DNA of 64,000 bases from Gemmatimonadota bacterium (GTDB lineage: Bacteria; Gemmatimonadota; Gemmatimonadetes; Palauibacterales; KS3-K002): contig CP070815.1 of assembly GCA_020344215.1 (NCBI GenBank), positions 2,418,254 through 2,482,253 of the forward strand. Direction: 5' to 3'. The position numbers and the translations under genes are program-made. Numbering within the stretch: position 1 is the first letter of the stretch; every line of letters begins with the position of its first letter. Below the pieces are notes generated by a model, which had not been told where the DNA came from, ran no database searches, and was given only the letters and a program-made list of their open reading frames with translations. Positions 53,498 to 62,154 of this stretch are shown one piece after another.

Positions 53498-55969
53498 ATG
53501 ATCAGATCGACATTGCGAGACGTCAGGTTCGCTTTGCGACGTCTGCAGAGGACTCCAGCTTTCGCCGGAGTAACCATCCTGACGCTTGCCCTGGGGATTG
53601 GAGCGACAACGGCGGTGTTCAGCGTGGTGAACGGCGTCTTGCTGAGGCCTCTGCCGTTCGCGGCTCCCGAGCAGTTGGTCGGGGTCTGGCACAGCGCCCC
53701 CGGCTGGGGGGTCAGCCGGGGGCTGCCCCAGTCTCCGGCCACCTACTTCACCTATCGGGATGAATCCCGGGTCTTCGAGGACATCGGGGTGTGGAAAAGC
53801 TTCCAGGTAACGGTGACCGGGCTCGACCAGCCGGAACGGGTCACGGCCTTGCTCGTCACCGACGGAACACTCCCTATCCTCAGAGCTGCCCCGATCCTGG
53901 GCAGGACCTTCACGCCAGAGGACGATTTGCCGAATGCGGCACCGACAGTCATGCTCAGCCACGGGTACTGGCGGCTCCGTTTCGGCGGGGATAGTGACGT
54001 CATCGGGCGAACACTGACGATCGACGGGCGAACGTATGAGATCATTGGCGTGACGCCGCCGGGTTTTGACCTTTTCCAGATCGACCCGGCTGTATTCGTG
54101 CCCTACCGGTTCGACCGATCGCAGGTCGCCGTCTTTGGGGACCTTAGCTACCCGGCCATCGCCCGACTTAGGCCCGGCGTGACAATCGAACAAGCGAATG
54201 CCGACGTGGCTCGTATGATCCCTCTGGCGTTGGAGAAGTTTCCCTCGGGTATTGGCCCTTCGGACATTGAGAGCGTGCAGCTCGGTCCGGACGTCCATCC
54301 CCTGATCGTCGACGCGGTGGGCAACGTGGGCACCACGCTTTGGATCATCCTGGGAACAGTCGGTATCGTCCTGTTGATTGCCTGCGCTAATGTAGCCAAC
54401 CTCTTTCTCGTGCGTGCCGAAGGGCGACGCCAGGAAGTGGCCATTCGCACGGCCGTCGGTGCGGATCGGGGCCGCATCGCCAGGCATTTCTTTGCCGAGA
54501 GTGTGACACTGGCTGGGTTAGGCGGTGTGGCAGGCGTGGGCCTGGCGTGTTTCGGAATCGATGCCTTTGTTGCGATGGGATCCCAACAACTCCCGCGAAC
54601 GACCGAGATCGGCATCGACCCCACGGTACTCCTTTTCACCACTGCTATATCGGTCATCTCGGGACTCTTCTTCGGGATGTTCCCCGTCCTCCGATTCGGC
54701 GATCCCGACCTCGCGACGTCCCTCAAGGAAGGTGGCCGAGGGAGCGGAGCAGGGTCAAAGAGACAGCTCGTGCGCAACGCGCTGGTAGTCTCACAGGTGG
54801 CCCTGGCGTTGGTGCTGATCGCCGGCTCGGGGCTCATGATCCGCAGCTTCCAGGCAATGCGCCGGGTAAGCCCGGGCTTCGAGCGTCCAGATGAGGTGCT
54901 GACGTTGGATATCACACCGACCAGAGCTGAGGCAGATTCCCCCGACGCGACGGCGGCCACGCACGAGCAGATACTGCGCCGAATCCAAGCGATACCCGGA
55001 GTCACGGCGGCAGCGTTCACCTCATCGATCACAATGGACGGGCGGGGCAGCAACCAGGGCATCCACGTCGAGGAATTCCCTATTGCCGAGAACCAGGCTG
55101 CACCCCTACGCCGCTTCAAGTGGATCTCACCCGACTATTTCGAGACCATGGGCAATCCCGTGTTGGCCGGCCGATCGTTTTCCTGGGCTGACGTCCACGC
55201 CAAAGCGCGGGTCGTCGTGGTGACCGAGAACTTCGCAAGGCAGTATTGGAGCGAGCCTCGAGAGGCGCTAGGAAAACGGATCCGAGAAGGAAGAGAGCAG
55301 CCCTGGCGGGAAATCATCGGAGTGGTTGGGAACGTGTACGACAACGGCGCGAACCAGGCGGCCGTAGCGACCGTGTACTGGCCCCCGGTGGTGGAAGATT
55401 TCTGGGGCCTCGATATATTCGCGCGCCGGACGATGGTCTACGCCATCCGGAGTCCCCGGGCTGGAGAAGCCGGTCTCTTGGACGAAGTACGCCAGGCCGT
55501 GTGGTCGGTACACTCGACACTGCCGCTGGCCAACGTCCAGAGCTTCGAAGACATCTACGATCGTTCGATGGCACGGACGTCGTTCACGATGGTCATGCTT
55601 GCCATCGCCGCCGCCGTCGCGCTCCTCATCGGCGCAGCGGGCATTCACGCTGTGCTCTCTTACGTAGTGTCGCAGCGGACTCGTGAGTTCGGTGTGCGGA
55701 TCGCTCTAGGTGCCAGACAACTCGACGTGAGCCGCATGGTGCTGAAGCGCGGCCTCTTCCTCACGGGCATCGGTCTGGCGATTGGGTTGATTGCAGCGGT
55801 CGGACTCACGCGCCTAATGTCCGCCGTGTTGTTCGGCGTCAAGCCCGTGGATCCAGTGACCTACGGTGTCGTCTCCATCGGAATCACGGCAATCGCGCTG
55901 CTGGCGAGTTACCTGGCCTCGCGGCGGGCGACGCGTGTGGATCCCATCGAGGCATTGCGGATTGAGTGA
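53498..55969 (+). CDS. ADOP-type MacB/FtsX ABC permease (cassette gene)
   Basis: 823 aa from ATG 53498, where the ADOP head IRSTLRDVRFALRRLQRTPA begins. The frame is open back to 53273 and the extra 75 residues (with ELAAFLRALLLAVFKQGVGV) might be translated. MacB domain (RTFTPEDDLPNAAPTVMLSH, YWRLRFGGDSDVIGRTLTID), FtsX domain 1 (GTVGIVLLIACANVANLFLV), domain 2 (YVVSQRTREFGVRIALGARQ), and tail RRATRVDPIEALRIE are all present. No ATPase beside it. It is the sole gene between array repeats R2 and R3. Confidence 0.88.
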   Translation: MIRSTLRDVRFALRRLQRTPAFAGVTILTLALGIGATTAVFSVVNGVLLRPLPFAAPEQLVGVWHSAPGWGVSRGLPQSPATYFTYRDESRVFEDIGVWKSFQVTVTGLDQPERVTALLVTDGTLPILRAAPILGRTFTPEDDLPNAAPTVMLSHGYWRLRFGGDSDVIGRTLTIDGRTYEIIGVTPPGFDLFQIDPAVFVPYRFDRSQVAVFGDLSYPAIARLRPGVTIEQANADVARMIPLALEKFPSGIGPSDIESVQLGPDVHPLIVDAVGNVGTTLWIILGTVGIVLLIACANVANLFLVRAEGRRQEVAIRTAVGADRGRIARHFFAESVTLAGLGGVAGVGLACFGIDAFVAMGSQQLPRTTEIGIDPTVLLFTTAISVISGLFFGMFPVLRFGDPDLATSLKEGGRGSGAGSKRQLVRNALVVSQVALALVLIAGSGLMIRSFQAMRRVSPGFERPDEVLTLDITPTRAEADSPDATAATHEQILRRIQAIPGVTAAAFTSSITMDGRGSNQGIHVEEFPIAENQAAPLRRFKWISPDYFETMGNPVLAGRSFSWADVHAKARVVVVTENFARQYWSEPREALGKRIREGREQPWREIIGVVGNVYDNGANQAAVATVYWPPVVEDFWGLDIFARRTMVYAIRSPRAGEAGLLDEVRQAVWSVHSTLPLANVQSFEDIYDRSMARTSFTMVMLAIAAAVALLIGAAGIHAVLSYVVSQRTREFGVRIALGARQLDVSRMVLKRGLFLTGIGLAIGLIAAVGLTRLMSAVLFGVKPVDPVTYGVVSIGITAIALLASYLASRRATRVDPIEALRIE

Positions 55970-56070
55970 GTTGCCAATCCGACGCGGTGCTGTTCTCTAC
56001 GCGGCGTGGATTGAAGGCGTCCGGACAAGCAACGCCCTAAGTGCTTGCGGTGCTTTCACTTTCATCACGT

Positions 56071-56140
56071 CGTGGCGCCGGGATTCGCGTTGAAGGCGCC
56101 GCCAGGCGTCCTCATACGGAACGCCGCGCGTTCCGGCGCA
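56071..56140. repeat. Array repeat R3 (truncated)
   Basis: GTGGCGCCGGGATTCGCGT, TTGAAGGCGCCGCCAGGCG and a second palindrome (CGGAACG CCGCG CGTTCCG) as in R2 and R4, then the sequence departs before the anticodon half. Begins about 100 bases after the ADOP stop. Confidence 0.7.
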
Positions 56141-56373
56141 TCGAGCAGGTTACTCGTGCTCCTCGGGCAGCGCCCGGGCCCGTGCCGATGAGGATGGAGG
56201 AGCACGGCAAGTCGACGAAGCTCGAGGTGGTCCCGTTATCCGCTGACCCGACGTTCATGAACCTGGAGCCTCACATCGCGCCGCACGCTTAACCGCACGG
56301 ATCTACGGGATCGACGCCTCGCTCATCGACGGGCCACGACCGCCCGGTTTCAATCGCCAGATTCGGGGATGTC

Positions 56374-56413
56374 GGAGAAAAGAGCTCGGCGCTGCTCGCA
56401 GCGCCGAGCTCTT
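56374..56413 (-). terminator. Intrinsic terminator of the TPR gene at 56452
   Basis: Perfect 15-bp stem AAGAGCTCGGCGCTG (56380-56394) with CAGCGCCGAGCTCTT (56399-56413), loop CTCG, then TTTCT on the minus strand. It lies about 40 bases past the stop. Confidence 0.85.
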
Positions 56414-56451
56414 GCGTCATATGCCGCCAGCGCGGCCCGTATCAGGCAGCC

Positions 56452-57954
56452 TTACATAGACACCTTGGCGATGGCATCGGCCCGTACCAGCGCATAATTG
56501 ACGTTGCTGAAGTTATAGCGCGCCAGCTCCTCGTAGATCTCCATGGCGCGCTCCGTCTCGCCGACAGCCTCGAGCGCCACGGCCCGTTGATAGTTGAAGT
56601 AGGGATCGTCCGGCGGAACCTGCTCGAAATAGGCGAGCGCCTCCTGGTGGTTACCCTGGAGCTGCTCGATCATCCCGAGCAGAAGCTGAGCAGGCTCGTC
56701 TTTGCGCGGGTTACGATCCTGCTCTACGAAGCCTCGGTACTCTTCGACCTTGGCGAGCGCGGTCGCGTAGTCGCCCTTGAACGCGGCGGTCCAGCCGTCA
56801 AACAGGGCGATGTTACCGAGCTGGCCGCGCCGGAACTCGTCGGTGCCGACTTCCTCCATCCGCTCCATCATCAGCGCGGTCCGCTGCTCAAGGGCCGCGT
56901 CCATTTCCGGAAAGAGTCTGTACTCCATGGCGACGACTGCCGCATTGGTCAGTGCGGTAATCTTCTGGCCGATCGCGTTGGGGATATCCATGTCATCGAT
57001 GGCCCGTGCGAGCTCCATGAACTCGCCGATCGCCGCCTCGGGCTCGCCGGCATAGACGCTGACCATCGCACGGTATTGCCCGTACGACGCCTTCTCGTTC
57101 CCCTTCCCCAGCGCGATCGCCGCGTCGTAGTCGGCCCGCGCCGCGTCGTAGTCACCGAGGAAGGTGTGTACGTGACCGCGTTGCTGGATCGGCAGGCCGT
57201 CCTCGGGATCGAGCTCGGCCGCCCGCGTATATGCGTCGCGCGCCTGCTCCAGCTCGTTCTGCGCCCGGTACACGTCGCCGAGGTAGTCGTGTGACACCGT
57301 TTCGTCAGGCTCGGCCTGCACGACTCGCTGTGCGTGCTCCTCGGCTGTGCTGTAGTCCTTCGGCTCGACGAACAGGTAGGAGTTGACCAGTGCGATGTGG
57401 GCCGGGACGAACTCGGGCTCGAGCTCCAGCGCCCTGGTCAGAGACGCGCGAGCCTCGCTGGTCTGATTCAGCGTCGCCTGGATCTCGGACAGGGTTAGCC
57501 AGGCGCGCGGGCTCGAAGGCTCCACTTCGACCAGCCGCTGGGCCGTCTGCAGCTGGCCTTCGCGGTCACGATCGAACGACTTCTGGGTGTACTCGACCAG
57601 CAACCGCTCCGCCTCGCTGGCCCCGGCCGAGTGCTCCACCGCCAGCTGCAGGTTGGTGCGGAACTCGTCCAGCGATGGGGCGCTCCAGGCGGCACTCAAA
57701 TAGGCCATGCAGAAGTTGGGATCGATCTCAATGGCCCTCTTGAAGTGCTCGTTGGCGTCCAGCCCTCGCTCGACGTCGAACGCATGCTGGCCCTGCATGA
57801 ACTCCTGCATCGCCTCGTCCGAGGCCGTCGTCACCGGTATCACCATGACGACGTCGGCGGCCGCCATCTCCATCCGCTCGGCCTCTTGCTGCTGGCATCC
57901 GACGAGCAGCAAGAGCGGCATTGCGGCGACAAGGGTTCGGGTGGCTCTCTTCAT
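56452..57954 (-). CDS. TPR lipoprotein (cassette gene), paralogue of 47415-48890
   Basis: 500 aa. Lipobox AMPLLLLVGC near residue 19, followed by a Q-rich linker. TPRs fill residues 65-495 (GLDANEHFKRAIEIDPNFCM, ALELEPEFVPAHIALVNSYL, DYLGDVYRAQNELEQARDAY). The layout and the closing NVNYALVRADAIAKV parallel the secreted protein at 47415. It sits alone between array repeats R3 and R4, with its own strong terminator. Function unknown; probably a periplasmic scaffold. Confidence 0.8.
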   Translation of the reverse strand: MKRATRTLVAAMPLLLLVGCQQQEAERMEMAAADVVMVIPVTTASDEAMQEFMQGQHAFDVERGLDANEHFKRAIEIDPNFCMAYLSAAWSAPSLDEFRTNLQLAVEHSAGASEAERLLVEYTQKSFDRDREGQLQTAQRLVEVEPSSPRAWLTLSEIQATLNQTSEARASLTRALELEPEFVPAHIALVNSYLFVEPKDYSTAEEHAQRVVQAEPDETVSHDYLGDVYRAQNELEQARDAYTRAAELDPEDGLPIQQRGHVHTFLGDYDAARADYDAAIALGKGNEKASYGQYRAMVSVYAGEPEAAIGEFMELARAIDDMDIPNAIGQKITALTNAAVVAMEYRLFPEMDAALEQRTALMMERMEEVGTDEFRRGQLGNIALFDGWTAAFKGDYATALAKVEEYRGFVEQDRNPRKDEPAQLLLGMIEQLQGNHQEALAYFEQVPPDDPYFNYQRAVALEAVGETERAMEIYEELARYNFSNVNYALVRADAIAKVSM

Positions 57955-58420
57955 AGCGTCCCTCCTTGCGATGAGGTATTCGCGTAGGCGAGCTTACTTC
58001 TTTGAGACAGATCTAGAGTTACTGGGAATGCACGAACCCGTGAACTGGCCGCGGAAGCGGCTAAGGTGAGCAGCGACGGAGGCCGGTGACACATCACGAA
58101 GGGAGAACCTCCAGCGGTGGCACTATGCTGCCCGGGTCCTCGAATGATACTCAGAGACTGCAATATCGGGACGGTACGGCGGGAGGGCAACAAGACGTCA
58201 CGCGCCGGTGGCCTGAGTAGGCGACGGCGTGTGACGCCAGATTATGGGCTCGCGACGGGCTTGGCTACTGACCCTTCTTCTCTTCTCGCTGCCTCATTAA
58301 GTCGTTCACCTGTTCGTTTACCTCTTCTAGGCCTTCGCTGAGTGTCTCGATGGGAATTTCGAACCGTGAAATCTAAGAAGCACCGCCGTAAACCATTGCG
58401 GCGCTCAACATCTCGTTCCG
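57955..58420. other. Intergenic stretch in the array
   Basis: About 465 bases upstream of the TPR gene up to repeat R4. No gene seen; short ORFs here are not convincing. It presumably holds the TPR promoter. Confidence 0.35.
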
Positions 58421-58545
58421 TCAGGGCGCCTGGATTCGCGTTGAAGACGCCGCCAGGCGCCTTCATACCGAACGCCGCGCGTTCCTGCGCGCGGTGTAAG
58501 TCTCCACCGACGACCTCCCGCTCCCAAAGCCAAAAACCAGCGCTC
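58421..58545. repeat. Array repeat R4 (tRNA-Pro 3' half with hairpin insert)
   Basis: Starts TCAGGGCGCCTGGATTCGCG and follows R2 base for base with about nine changes over 122 bases, including the 69-base two-hairpin insert and the anticodon loop TTTGGGA (minus strand). Only one GCGCT remains (58540); the amidohydrolase stop codon is 7 bases further on. Confidence 0.8.
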
Positions 58546-58551
58546 GACGTA

Positions 58552-61494
58552 TCAGGTGCCCGTTCTATCAGGCTCCAACTCCTCCGGATCGAACAACCAG
58601 CCACCTTTGATCACGCGCCAGATACTCTGGGTGTTGCGGATGTTCTCCAGTGGATTCGCATCAAGCAACACGATATCGGCGAGCTTGCCCGGCTCGAGCG
58701 TGCCGAGGTGGTCGTCCGCGCCGACCGCAGTAGCACCCTCTTGCGTCGCGATCCGCAGGACCTCAAGCGGCGGCAGCCCGGCCTCGACAAACAGCTCCAA
58801 CTCCCAGTGCAGAGGAGGACCTGGGAACGTGCCGGTTCCGGCGAGGAGTCTTACGCCACGCTGATGCGCTGCCCGGATGCCCGCGAGTATTCTGGCCGAC
58901 AGCCCCCGGCCATGCCTGTGGACCACCACGCCCTGTAGCTCCCGGAACCGCTCAACACCGACAAAGGCGCGAAGCTTCGCATCCAAGAGGCGCTCGGCGT
59001 TGTCGCTTAGCAGGTAGTGAACGGCATCCATACCGGTCAGCGTGGGGTCCCAGCGGGTACCGGCAGACGCGAACATTTGGAGCACGTCGTCGTACCACCG
59101 GTCCTCGGGGCGGTAGTGTTCCAGCGAAGCGTACCCAAGCGTCACACTCTTGGTAACCTCTTCCACGCTCAGGCCTTGCCCGACCACCGGGAGACCATGG
59201 CGTCGGGCTTCGTCCGCTACCGCTCGGTGCAGCGGCCACGGCAGCGTCGAGTAGGGCTTGATGAACTGCGCGCCTCGTGCCTTCCAGAGGCGGACATGGT
59301 TCCGGGCTTCATCCTCATCGTGAATCTGAAGGTAGTCATTGCCGCCAACGCTATTGGCACCCTCGAAGAGCGTGCCAGAGAAGAACGGACGGGGCACGGG
59401 GTCGCCGCTGCTATCGCCCCGATCCGCCATCGTCGTCCCCCAATCGTCCGGGCAGCGGACCGATGTGATACCGTACGCCAGGAATGCCGGGTTGTACGTA
59501 CACCAGTCGTAGTGCATGTCGAAGAGCCCGGGGATCGCAAAGCGCCCGCCAGCATCCAGGACGATCGTTCCCTGCGGGACCTCGCGGTCGCCTTCAGGCC
59601 CGATCCACCGAATGCGTCCCTGATCGATCAACAAAGTGGTCTCGGCACCGAAGCCGCCCGAGGCGAAATCGAGCACCCGCACACCCCTTACTAGCAACGG
59701 TTGGTTTGTGGGACGCGGCAACTCCAAGCGAATGGGAATCTCGACCCGCTCCCCACCGTCCAACGGATGCCGCCACACACGCGGCCCGGCCGCGTAGATC
59801 AGCGCCGATCCGTCCGGTGCGAATGTGAAGGTCTTGCCGCCGTCGCGCGTGAGCCGCCGGACCTCGTCTTCTGTCACAAGTTCATCACCAAAGGGCGCGA
59901 TCCAGATTTCCCTGTTTCGCGCGAAGGCGAGCCAAGTCCCATCAGGTGAGACGAACCCGAGATCTAGATCGCGGTCCAGCCTTGTAACGGGCTCCGTCAC
60001 TCGTCCCTCTCCCAATGACAGGCGTACGAACGTTCCCACACCGTCGATTCCGGTCGCGTAGTACAGGAACTGACCGTCAGCTGAGAAGCTCGGATAGGGG
60101 AACCACCTGGTCCGGGCGACCGTTTCCTGTCTGCCGTCGGCCACGTTCACGACAATCAGTTCGTGATCTCCACCCATCGTTCTGTAGACCAACCGCTCGC
60201 CATCCGGACTCCAGCTGGGGTTCTGCGCCCCCGAGGCCACCAGCGTCCGAACCTGTCCCGTTTCGATGTTCAGCACCTGCAGTTCACCCTGGCCCAGCTC
60301 GACAAACGCCAAGCGGCTGCCGTCAGGGGAGAAGCGAGGGTAGGATGCGAACCCGCGTGCCTCGAACAGCCGCCTCGCCTCGCCGCCGTCAAGCGATTGC
60401 TGCCAAAGATGGCCCGCCGCCACGAAGACCAGAGTTCGCCCGTCGGGCGATAGCGTGGGACATTCGACTCCGCGCGGCTCAAAGGGGCCCTCAGCTGCTA
60501 AAATCGGTCTTGGCGGGGGAAGTGGCGGTAGAACCTCGAGCGTCACTCTGGCACGGAAGGGGACTAGCTCATACTCGCCTTCTGGCAACGAGATCTTCCA
60601 GAGGCGCCCGCCATCCCCCAGGTAGAGGCTCTCAGCGTCGGCGGTCACGGCGAAGCGCGGGGAGCGGTACCAGCCGGACAGAGGCACGACGTACCGGACC
60701 CTGCCTTCCGGGGTTGGCGCGAACACCAGGTTCTTCGGCTGCTCCGCGGTGCCGTCAATCAGCAGGTACTGGCTGCCATACAGCCCGTCGCCGTTTGGGC
60801 TCGGAACAATCTGGTAGACGTAGCCTGCAACCGTCCGCAGAGTTGATACGCGACCCTCCGGACTCCTCACCTCGATTCGGGTGGTCGTTTGCACCAATCC
60901 AGTGTCCGGCTCCATGACCGTCCAGGCTAGCCGTCCGTCCGGCATGAAGAACGCCGTACGGATGACACCGGACGGAACAAGGGTTTCCGATTCTCCTCCA
61001 GCCAGCGCCACCCGCCGAATCTCGGCGGGCGACCCGTCCACGCGGCGCTGTGGTCGGACGAGATAGATGATCGCCTCTCCGTCGGGACTCCAGACGGGTG
61101 TACGCGCCCACTCTCCACGAGTCAGCTGCGTAATCGCGCCACTCGCCAGGTCGAGCACGAAGATGTTGCCGTCACTGCCATCGCGGTCGGACTGGAAGGC
61201 TATGCGTCGCCCATCCGGCGAGATGGCCGGCTCGGCATCGTAGTAGGGCCCAAAGGTGAGCTGCTCGGCGCTGCCGCCCTCGACCGGCAGCCGGAATAGA
61301 TGGCCCAGTATGGTGAATACCAGCCAGTTCCCATCGGGTGAGAGCGCGACGTCGGGCGACGTGACTTGCGAGGTCTCGAACTCGATCGTGCGCCAATCGG
61401 TCTGTTGTGCGGTGACTGGGGCGCCCCATAGGAGTGAGAGGAAGGCCGCGATTACTGCGAACGACCAAGGCGAAGTGAAGAGTCGCGTATCCAT
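58552..61494 (-). CDS. PD40-propeller amidohydrolase with degenerate metal site (cassette gene)
   Basis: 980 aa. Signal peptide ends near APVTAQ (residue 29). Residues 40-620 hold many TolB/PD40 propeller units (VALSPDGNWLVF, PAISPDGRRIAFQSDRDG, FSPDGSRLAFVELG). The amidohydrolase domain follows to the end: RFAIPGLFDMHYDW, SLEHYRPEDRW, LLAGTGTFPGPPLHWELELF, LGTLEPGKLADIVLLDANPL. Intact relatives have HxH, a His before the SLEH, and a final Asp; here these read HYD, VGQG and GTG. Three of five expected metal ligands are changed, so catalysis is doubtful although the fold looks whole. The only gene between repeats R4 and R5. Confidence 0.85.
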   Translation of the reverse strand: MDTRLFTSPWSFAVIAAFLSLLWGAPVTAQQTDWRTIEFETSQVTSPDVALSPDGNWLVFTILGHLFRLPVEGGSAEQLTFGPYYDAEPAISPDGRRIAFQSDRDGSDGNIFVLDLASGAITQLTRGEWARTPVWSPDGEAIIYLVRPQRRVDGSPAEIRRVALAGGESETLVPSGVIRTAFFMPDGRLAWTVMEPDTGLVQTTTRIEVRSPEGRVSTLRTVAGYVYQIVPSPNGDGLYGSQYLLIDGTAEQPKNLVFAPTPEGRVRYVVPLSGWYRSPRFAVTADAESLYLGDGGRLWKISLPEGEYELVPFRARVTLEVLPPLPPPRPILAAEGPFEPRGVECPTLSPDGRTLVFVAAGHLWQQSLDGGEARRLFEARGFASYPRFSPDGSRLAFVELGQGELQVLNIETGQVRTLVASGAQNPSWSPDGERLVYRTMGGDHELIVVNVADGRQETVARTRWFPYPSFSADGQFLYYATGIDGVGTFVRLSLGEGRVTEPVTRLDRDLDLGFVSPDGTWLAFARNREIWIAPFGDELVTEDEVRRLTRDGGKTFTFAPDGSALIYAAGPRVWRHPLDGGERVEIPIRLELPRPTNQPLLVRGVRVLDFASGGFGAETTLLIDQGRIRWIGPEGDREVPQGTIVLDAGGRFAIPGLFDMHYDWCTYNPAFLAYGITSVRCPDDWGTTMADRGDSSGDPVPRPFFSGTLFEGANSVGGNDYLQIHDEDEARNHVRLWKARGAQFIKPYSTLPWPLHRAVADEARRHGLPVVGQGLSVEEVTKSVTLGYASLEHYRPEDRWYDDVLQMFASAGTRWDPTLTGMDAVHYLLSDNAERLLDAKLRAFVGVERFRELQGVVVHRHGRGLSARILAGIRAAHQRGVRLLAGTGTFPGPPLHWELELFVEAGLPPLEVLRIATQEGATAVGADDHLGTLEPGKLADIVLLDANPLENIRNTQSIWRVIKGGWLFDPEELEPDRTGT

Positions 61495-61767
61495 ACGGGC
61501 ACCTTCATTCTCTCTAGGACTCTGGGCGTGAAGCGACCTTGGCTGGATGGATCTGCCAACCAGCTAGGAAAGGAACAAGCGTTGAAGGCTTGGGCACTGT
61601 GGCGGCTCCCTGAGCGACTAGACTACACACAACCGCCCCAGCCATCTCCCGGGATAGCCAGTAACATGACATCAGGTGAGATGTAGAGGAAAGAGCGGTG
61701 GTTTCGGTGGCGACTAGTCGCTGATGGGACTTGTCACTACTCGTGACACTAAGGCTCGAAGAGTCAA

Positions 61768-61815
61768 TCGGGGCGCCGGGATTCGCGTTGAAGGCGCCCA
61801 GCGGCACCTTCAAAG
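61768..61815. repeat. Array repeat R5 (left part)
   Basis: TCGGGGCGCCGGGATTCGCG then TTGAAGGCGCC, identical to R2 over the first 31 bases, then diverging. TGTCACTACT about 34 bases upstream is shared with R1. Confidence 0.7.
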
Positions 61816-61906
61816 ATCGGGCAAGGGTGCGGAAGGTCACGTCGCTAGGTCACGTGACGATTCCATCGAGTTCGGCCAATCGGCCGAAAGACCGCGCCGT
61901 ATATAG

Positions 61907-61948
61907 TCGGGGCGCCCGGATTCGAACCGGGGACCTCCTGCTCGCAAA
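61907..61948 (-). other. 3' half of a proline-type tRNA gene (attachment-site remnant)
   Basis: On the minus strand a faultless tRNA 3' half of 42 bases: anticodon loop TTTGCGA, stem GCAGG, variable AGGTC, T-arm CCCGG-TTCGAAT-CCGGG, acceptor CGCCCCG, discriminator A. The acceptor ending in G-A is the hallmark of tRNA-Pro. In R2 and R4 the loop is TTTGGGA (UGG, Pro); here one base differs, giving a nominal UGC. No 5' half (D-arm) exists upstream. Breaking at the anticodon loop is typical of tyrosine-recombinase attachment sites. Confidence 0.75.
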
Positions 61949-62056
61949 GCCGAAAACCAGCGCTCACCAGCGCTGATGGGCGCTGATTTCGACGATTCTG
62001 CGCTGACTGTTGGACACCTGCGCTGGGTGTGGTGGCACTACGTCTGTCACTACTAT
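61949..62056. repeat. Array repeat T6, iteron arm
   Basis: Directly follows the tRNA half. GCGCT occurs at 61960, 61970, 61980, 62000 and 62020, every interval a multiple of 10 bases; three continue as GCGCTGA. The same arm occurs in R2 (intervals 10, 20, 20). It ends with GGCACTAC and CTGTCACTACT, shared with R0 and with the bases before R1 and R5. Confidence 0.75.
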
Positions 62057-62084
62057 GGCTCGGCCTGTGGCGTATGTCGCAGGC

Positions 62085-62126
62085 CTGATGAGCGCGAGGT
62101 TTGTGGTTCGAGTCCACAGCGGCGCA
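62085..62126 (+). other. 3' half of a second tRNA gene, nominal anticodon GAU
   Basis: Another exact 42-base tRNA 3' half: loop CTGATGA, stem GCGCG, variable AGGTT, T-arm TGTGG-TTCGAGT-CCACA, acceptor GCGGCGC, discriminator A. The preceding bases do not pair with the anticodon stem and carry no D-arm, so the gene is halved. GAU would be isoleucine, but the acceptor is not typical for tRNA-Ile, so identity is open. It points away from the proline-type half. Confidence 0.6.
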
Positions 62127-62154
62127 TTAAGCCAACTCTAGGCCATGCTGTGGA

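Noticed and set aside
52611..58545. The repeats as integron attC sites (GTTAGGC occurs in R1, hairpins in R2 and R4)
   Set aside because: No consistent RYYYAAC/GTTRRRY pair frames the copies, the conserved part is a tRNA 3' end, and no integron integrase is visible. The GTTAGGC in R1 is not shared by the other copies.
61907..61948. A functional tRNA gene
   Set aside because: No D-arm or 5' acceptor strand lies upstream; only the 3' half from the anticodon loop on is present.
61845..62117. 90-aa minus-strand ORF ending in EQEVPGSNPGAP-type sequence
   Set aside because: It is the translation of two tRNA halves and the iteron arm; peptides of this kind are a well-known artefact of tRNA regions. 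A sister ORF crosses R2 at 53013-53309 for the same reason.
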